Source of the DNA: Gnetum montanum
Taxonomy: Eukaryota > Streptophyta > Gnetopsida > Gnetales > Gnetaceae
Length of the DNA stretch: 64,000 nt
Assembly: GCA_015680685.1 (NCBI GenBank)
Contig: MNCI01004738.1
Span: forward strand, 204,944 to 268,943
Reading direction: 5' to 3'
Made by a program: the position numbers and the translations under genes. Below, in pieces: positions 57,962-64,000 of the stretch; within the stretch, counting starts at the first letter, position 1; every line of letters begins with the position of its first letter. The notes under the pieces are model-generated. The model ran no database searches, had not been told where the DNA came from, and worked only from the letters and a program-made list of their open reading frames with translations.

Positions 57962-58770
57962 TGATGAGTGGTGAGGTACCCCTACACTCAACCATACAAA
58001 TACGAGCATAACATGCGTAATTCGGTCAAACTCTGCAGATTAAGTGCCTACATGCCTCATGCAACACTTAAGGTTAATTATTCGTTGTCTTCCCAGACTT
58101 ACTTGTATTTGTCACGGTGTATGGTTAAGTCCGAGGTATATGATTTTTATAGCTTTTATGTTTTATCTCCTATGCTAGTGAGGTGAAGAGTTGAAGATAC
58201 TAATTAACTAACTTTAACTAACTAACTAAGTCTTAATTAACCTAGTGTCAGCATCCATTCCCACTTACCGTTCACACCCTGAACCAATGCAACCTTGGTT
58301 ACCAAACACTAATCATTGCTGGGATCACCAAGCGTAACGCACGTGCTCGAAGCAGTCATACTGAGGCACTTAACTAGGAGAGAAGGGTTGAGAGAGATTT
58401 AAAGACTAATAAAGCAATTAAATGGAAAATAGTAAATAATATTCAATAAAATCCTAATTAGCCTATTCCATGCACTGCAAGGTTTATCCAAGAAGTTCGT
58501 CTTTATTGTTGTACACAAACATGTGTTCAAGTACAATATTTGCTCAAATAAAGATCCGTTCACTTTGGAGCTCCTACTATGGCCACATGGAAAATATTCT
58601 ATCTCTGGAGAGGTAAAACTACTAGATTTTCCCTAAGGGCTAGATCTAGACATGAAAACAAGGGAGAGCCACCTCTTATTTATAGACTTGGCGGTGTACC
58701 ACGATATCGTGTATGCAGTATCACGGGGGACAATGCGATATCGCGGCCCATGCGATATCGTGCTCCATCA
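57962..58770 (-). repeat. Ath-3 5' LTR
   Basis: 809 bp, from TGATGAGTGG to GCTCCATCA on the plus strand. Shares long identical stretches with 51,663-52,493, for example the block around GGTTAATTATTCGTTG. The outer end holds several GATATC cores (58,700-58,762). Followed by CCATG, the target duplication. Confidence 0.92.
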
Positions 58771-58775
58771 CCATG
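58771..58775. repeat. Target site duplication of Ath-3, right copy (CCATG)
   Basis: Identical to 51,658-51,662. Beyond it the Tat-2 antisense intron continues with AT-rich sequence. Confidence 0.92.
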
Positions 58776-58800
58776 CAACAATAAAAATAGACATGACAAA

Positions 58801-58819
58801 ATATATATATATATATAAC
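58801..58819. repeat. (AT)n microsatellite
   Basis: About nine AT units in the last intron of the Tat-2 antisense gene. Confidence 0.85.
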
Positions 58820-61800
58820 ATAAAACTTAAAATAACATCTTGCAAACCTTAAGAGATTTAGGAGCAATGTTCTCATGTATGAACTTTTTGAGGCCAATCT
58901 CCAACCTGTAAAGAATCTGTTATTCACTTATGTTGGCCCAATCGATATCTCCTAGATCCAATCCTACCAAGATTTTTCCATTCTCTATATCTATCACTTA
59001 AGAGGAGCATGAGAAAAAGTAGCTGTAGAAGTTTCCCTAGATGTAGTAGTGATCTAAGGAGTAGGAAAATCAATAGTCACTATTCATTCCTTAAACCTAC
59101 TAATGGTGTTCTTTGCATCTATCCCTTGCATAAACAACTCATATTTTTGTTGCATCATAACCTCCTTATGCCATGATTTCATGTAGTTCTCCTTGTCTTT
59201 CTTGTATAGCCATTTTTGAGCCTTTTGTTTCTTTCTGCATTCTAAAACCTAGGCATAATAATCTCACTAATCCTTGGTCTTGCAAACCAAGAGCTTCATA
59301 TGCATTGCCTTCTCAAAATTTCTCTTAGCTAGAGTAACTTTTCCTTGGATGGAAGTTCAATAACACAACCACTTGATTTCCTTGGTACACAAAGAATCTA
59401 TGTTGGCCACATGACCTCAATAAACTCCTTGCAATCTCTAAGGCTCCTACATTCATTTGATGGCTACTTGATCTATTTTTCTATAGCCATGACCCATTCC
59501 CATAAGAATTCGTTAGAATGTTGGAACTCCCAAAATGTTTTTGAATAGGATGTAATATATTTTGTAGTTCCTTTATACAATCTTCATGGAAAATTCTCCA
59601 CATCAAGAGGCAGCTCAAGGAACTCATCAAACTTAAAGTCTCATGAGTTTCATTTTACTTTAGAAACTACCACACACAAAAATACAAAAATATTCAAAAC
59701 ATTAAAAATATAAAAATATTTAAAACTAATTAAAATTATAAAAACATTGAATTCATAAAATATAAAAGATATATATAAAAAATCAAAAATGCAAGAAATT
59801 TTAATTTTTCTTACCAAGAGGGAACTATCATAGTCGATCAACCATGTCATCCATCATTTCCTCCATAAACACCATCTTGTTTGGCATATTTGTCCAAGGT
59901 TTAGTGCAAAATGTAAATGTGGATGTTTTTGAAGGAGGCTCATGCATTGCAATGACTATAAAGATCAATATAGTTTACAACAAAAACATATAAAATTTGG
60001 AAAAAAAAAAAGGTATAAACAACACCCAAAATTTATGAGGAAGATCATGAGACAAGTCCATCAAAGGATTTCCTTCTGAAGGAAAATCATCTAAGATGGA
60101 ATCCAAGACATCTAGTGCTTCCTTGGATGCTCTTTCCTCTTCCTCCTTGCATCATTGCTCCTCCTCCACAGTAGCCTTGGTAGCTAACTCATGTTTCCTC
60201 CCTACAACAAACCAAAGCCAACAAAAATAAAACAAATTAGTAAACATGTTTTAGAAACAAAAATATAACCAAAAAGTAATAAAAATGAAAATATAAAAAA
60301 AATATACATACCATCAAAGGCCTAAGTAGCCTTGTTAAGCTTGATGGCCAACTTCTTAGGTGCTAGCTGGCTAGCAACCAAAACATTTTCTTCAACCTAC
60401 GGCCTCTTCATCTTTTCTCTAGTAGCTCCATCTACTTCTACACATATTCTTTTTGCCCTTTTGCATTATCACATGTAGCATGGAGCTCTCTTCCCATGCT
60501 GTTAAGAAAATAAACACATACACCACTAACATTTGTACTAGTAATAGATAGTAATTCATCCACATCCTCCATAGGTGAATCTTGGGTATGCATCACCTAA
60601 GAGATAAATTTAGTCCAAGGCTTGGAAAGTTTGGAGGCATCACGTGATACCCACTTTCCATCTCTCTCAATCACCAAGAACTTCACAAACCTTCTAAGAT
60701 ATATACCAAAGAATGTAAAACGCACATGGTACATAGAATTGAGGTTATGACAAAATTTTTAGATTTCACCCCTTAGAACAATGACCAAAAAGGTAGCCCA
60801 ATCGAACCTAGTACCATTGATCAAGATCTTTTTCATAGTCCAAGCTTGTCGAATCCCTATATCTTTCTTCTATAATAATATCATGGGAAATGATCTAGAG
60901 CATAAAAGAGGATAAGTCTTGTTTGCCTCCTCAACATCACACTTGCTGAAAGACAACACTACATTAGGAGGCGATTTGAGCCAAGTCTCCATTTCCTCTC
61001 TATGGCCTACATCCTTTTTCTAATCTAATGGTCACCTTCACACCACTACAAGGCATGCCAAATTGATCCTTAAACATTGATTTGTTAATACTAAAAACAA
61101 TAGGAAAACCAAGAACATGAGTAAAAAATTTGGTAATCCCCTCATCAAAAGAGTTAATCCTGTTCAATATCTCAGCCTACAACATGGATGTACAAGATAG
61201 CATGAATAAGTTAAACAAACCTGCATCAGTGATCCTCTATTGAACATTTGCAAGAGCTTTGTTTTCCAACCATTCTTATGCTAGGTCTACTTCATCCTAC
61301 TTAAGGAGAATCTTCTCTTCAGTACAACCTAAAGTAATCATGGTGACAATAGACTCACACATGAAATTTATAATACAACATAGTTAACCCATTAACCTTT
61401 TACATTGTAGACAATCAATAAAATCATAAAAGGCCATAAAAACTCAAAAACATAGAAAATAACAAAAACTATAAATGCCAAAAATTTTCTCCAAGTTTAA
61501 ATGATCTTCATTCACTAGGCTTAGGCAAAACCAAGATCTTGGATTAAACTCATGCACATGCTCCTAGATTTGAAAGAGCCCAAAATTCGTATGCATAATT
61601 GGTGGCTACACACCTTTGGTATGCATGAGAATATCTCATGCAATATCTACTAAACTCCACACCAAGCTCATTAAGCACTTGCACTCTTATGACCTCATCT
61701 TGCCTAAATTCCTCTAAGGTTGTATGGGCTATGAATAAGGTTTGGTCATTATTCACCAATCCTCCATTGTGTACCTTAAAACTATAAAACCAAAACACAA

Positions 61801-61861
61801 AAATAATTTTAAAAAACCTTAAAAATAAAATAAAAATTTCAAATTAAAACAAAGCTTATGC

Positions 61862-62387
61862 TTCTAGCAAGTAGACAGTTTCATGAGGATTTTGACATAG
61901 AGGGTTTATTTTGTGACCCAGCATCAAGGCATTGCTGACATTGTACTACGATTACATTGGCATCTCCTAAATTTACGATAGTTTCTAAATGTCACCCTCC
62001 CTCTCCTGCCCCACACACACACACACACACACCCCCCCCACCCCCCCCCCCCAAAAAAAAAGATGAAGCTCCCATCCCACTCTATTTCTATTTGGGTTTT
62101 GGGATTATCCACCATAAACTTCAAGATGTAGTTACAATACCTTGCCATAAGATTCTATGTGATTATGACTACAACATCCATAGCCAAGTGTGCCACATTA
62201 TGACACCATAATGTTGGAGCAAGTACATAAAAAATTCTCTAGCACTAGGCCTAAACCATACTAAAGTGCATTTATCAATATTCATATCAAGATTTAAGTT
62301 GTCCTGTGTAGCCATTCTAGTATAGCATAGAATGCCCACTAACTCCACAATGATCAAGATGGATTTCAGTAAAGCTTTGCACACAAC
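61862..62387 (-). pseudogene. FCP1/NIF-like HAD domain, exon b of the Tat-2 antisense gene
   Basis: An open frame of 73 codons (62,169-62,390) reads ILIIVELVGILCYTRM, then CTLVWFRPSAREFFMYLLQ and HYGVIMW. The RP..REF box and its spacing fit the FCP1 homology domain. The catalytic DxD reads ELV. A second piece, after a frameshift, holds IEIEWDGS near 62,070-62,095, comparable to the WDxS segment of plant FCP1-like proteins. The end (61,865-61,930) reads ALMLGHKINPLCQNPHETV, matching NTFMIGHQINTLFQNP in Tat-1 and resembling IDDSPYK...NPP. It is interrupted by the simple repeat at 62,010-62,060. Confidence 0.57.
62010..62060. repeat. (CA)n, poly-C and poly-A tract
   Basis: About ten CA units, a C-rich run, then nine or more A. 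It lies inside the FCP1-like exon of Tat-2 and is absent at the same place in Tat-1, so it is a secondary expansion. Confidence 0.88.
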
Positions 62388-63874
62388 CAAATTGCATAGC
62401 GATTAGACCAAAAAAACCATAAAATAGCAAAATTATAAATTAACAAAACCAAAAAATTGCCTCTAGAATGATAATGTTGGCATTTAACAAAAAATACAAA
62501 AAAATAACAAAGTATATTAGCATGATTAACATTATAGTACAAGCAAAAATTCAGCCTTTTTACATGTCAATTTACATACAAAATATCAAATTTGACATTT
62601 CGACTAACCATTAAACATAGGAAAAATTTAACTACATATTTTGATAGTTAATTGATATCAAAATAAAACATTTCAACATTGTAGAAACCAAGTTTGACAT
62701 TTTATCAAACAATTAACATGTAAAGTATCCATCAGATATTTTTATTTAAGCAGTCAATCTTACACTAATTTTTTTCAAAAATAGGTGGCCAAAATTGATT
62801 AGCGATGTAGTTTGAAGAGTGGAGAAGGCCCACAAAAATTGGTCAAATAGATCAAACAATGCCAAAATGCTAGGAATAGGGAAAAGGTGGAAACAAGAAA
62901 CATAAGTTTTCTTGGCCCTTGGAGCCTACGCACTACCATAACTTTCCACCAAAAAATCCAAAAATCCCTTATACCCTATGATACCAGCCCAAGGAATTCC
63001 ATACACTAATAAAAAACACTAGAAAAACTCCACAATGATGAAAACCCAAGCCCAAGCACCCAAATGTTATCAATACTAGCCATAGAAACACAAAACTCTA
63101 GAACTAAAATCCAAAGTTAACCAATGCAGATCCCAAGGCTAGAAAAAACCTTTAAAATTTTTTTTAAAAATTATTTTTGACAATGGATGCAAAGAACACA
63201 GCCAAGACAACCCAAATTTATCATAAATGTTGTACTTACAGAGCTAAAAACCTAAAATTTTGACTAGAAAAACCTTGGTTTGCAATTCACTGACTTCAAG
63301 AAAACCCATAAAAAATCATTTAAAAGTTCTAAAAAATCAAAAAATTGCTGAAAAACCTTCTACACTGCATTTTCCATCCCCGAGAACCAAAGATGTTGAC
63401 AATATGTAACCAAAAAATCAAACACTACTAGTTTCTCAATGGAAAAACTGCAAAAATTCTCGAAAGACCATGACTAAAATGCTCCACTAGGCAAAGAAAA
63501 AAAATCCATATATTTTTCATAAATAATCAAAAAATATAATTCCAAATCTAGGATAACTGAACAACCTTAAATGACATTTCTATGAATTCAAAACTTAGGA
63601 ATTGCATTATACATTGGCTAGAAAAAACCCCAAAATTTGACCAAAATAGGCAAAACTATGACATCAATGTTGTATATGAGTTTGAAAAAAAATCAAAATA
63701 TATGCCAAAAAAATATTTTAAAAATTCAAGTTTCATCTTCAACACAATTAGAAAGCCTAAATCTTTGATTTGACATAGTTGGAATACAAAATTTCAATCA
63801 AAGCAAGCCTAGAGGTGGGAAAACTTATTTACAATTTGGTTGAAAAATTAAGAAAATATGGGACGAATTGGTAC
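62388..63874 (-). other. Long intron or spacer of the Tat-2 antisense gene
   Basis: AT-rich, with many A-runs on the plus strand, corresponding to Tat-1 32,300-33,690. No coding is recognised. The size (about 1.5 kb) is similar in both copies. Confidence 0.5.
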
Positions 63875-64000
63875 CTGGCATTCATTGATGAAGATCCTTC
63901 TTCTACAGATGGATATGGAAGCCTAGAAATGATTTGTACTACCTCCTCTACCTTATTCTACATCCTCTACCATGACTATTGTAGAAGGAAGTTCAAAATC

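Larger units (their letters stand above)
51663..58770 (-). mobile_element. Ath-3: young non-autonomous Athila-type LTR retrotransposon
   Basis: A 7,108-bp minus-strand element bounded by a perfect CCATG duplication. LTRs: 57,962-58,770 (5') and 51,663-52,493 (3'). PBS 57,941-57,960, gag 55,830-57,830, protease 54,679-55,400, a non-coding region 52,500-54,600 and polypurine tract at 52,494. RT, RNase H, integrase and the extra ORF of its relatives are absent. LTRs are very similar by eye, most differences being C/T or G/A, and CpG is kept, so it is the youngest insertion here. It may have been moved by a full-length relative. Confidence 0.9.
49122..64000 (+). mobile_element. Tat-2: truncated Tat-lineage element interrupted by Ath-3
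   Basis: Homologous to Tat-1 from about 24,826 to 33,900, but lacking the 5' LTR, the leader and the protease segment. It has gag (49,560-51,190) and then the antisense gene region, which is split by Ath-3 at 51,663-58,770 and continues to the window end. RT, integrase and the 3' LTR, if present, lie beyond 64,000. Confidence 0.8.
58848..64000 (-). pseudogene. Antisense multi-exon gene of Tat-2, relic (continues past the window)
   Basis: Minus strand, exons by comparison with Tat-1: a 63,875 to beyond 64,000; b about 61,862-62,387; c 61,516-61,781 (266 bp, same as Tat-1); d 60,312 to about 61,404; e 60,037-60,201; f 59,815-59,955; g 58,848-59,666 (819 bp versus 821); h at 51,543-51,602. Donors: GTACC, unclear, GTGAAT, GTATGT, ATAAAT (mutated), GTAAGA, GTTTGC. 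Acceptors TAG at c, e, f, g and h. Exon d includes HREEMETWLKSPP and NGTRFDWATFLV, matching NGTRFDWITFLV in Tat-1. Exon e is Glu/Asp-rich (EEERASKEALDVLDSILDD). Exons c to g belong to no family I know. The last intron holds Ath-3. Confidence 0.68.

Noticed and set aside
1-64000. Host single-copy gene, tRNA, rRNA or organelle insert
   Set aside because: All coding signals that could be recognised belong to LTR retrotransposons; no cloverleaf, rRNA or plastid-like stretch was noticed by eye. A tRNAscan or Rfam run was not possible.

Overview
The window is plant nuclear DNA made almost entirely of nested, decayed LTR retrotransposons. I see no host gene outside the elements, no rRNA or tRNA gene, no CRISPR array and no prokaryotic operon. 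The sequence is AT-rich and poor in CpG, and old reading frames are broken mostly by TAG/TAA at former Trp, Gln or Arg codons. This fits long-methylated heterochromatin in a large, slowly purged plant genome. A gymnosperm would fit, but that is inference and the species cannot be named from this sequence.

Layout. (1) 1-360: a weak copia-like fragment. (2) 361-11,189, minus strand: remains of an Athila-type Ty3/gypsy element (Ath-1). Its LTR is split by a gag-only Ty1/copia element (copia-1, 1,081-6,711). (3) 11,190-21,989 plus 48,268-49,121, minus strand: a second Athila-type element (Ath-2) with LTR, extra ORF, RT/RNase H, protease, gag, PBS and a truncated LTR. (4) Next to the PBS of Ath-2 sits a Tat-lineage (Ogre-like) element, Tat-1 (21,990-48,267, plus strand, about 20.4 kb of its own sequence). 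Its order is LTR, PBS, leader with 114-bp repeats, gag, protease, a long antisense region, RT/RNase H, archaeal-type RNase H, integrase, LTR. (5) A second gag-only copia element (copia-2, 39,906-45,787) lies inside the integrase of Tat-1, so nesting is three deep. (6) 49,122-64,000: a truncated second Tat element (Tat-2). (7) Inside Tat-2 is the youngest insertion, Ath-3 (51,663-58,770, minus strand), with a perfect 5-bp target duplication, similar LTRs and recognisable gag and protease, but no RT or integrase.

The most interesting feature is the antisense region shared by Tat-1 (28,461-about 33,900) and Tat-2 (51,543-51,602 plus 58,848-64,000). It behaves like a multi-exon gene on the strand opposite to gag and pol. 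Exon lengths, splice positions and the stop codon correspond between two independently decayed copies, and it ends in an acidic Asp-rich tail. One exon resembles an FCP1/NIF-like HAD phosphatase domain. This suggests a Tat family carrying an intron-containing antisense gene, perhaps captured from the host.

All coding regions are called as pseudogenes or relics. Boundaries were set by eye, by comparing copies within the window.
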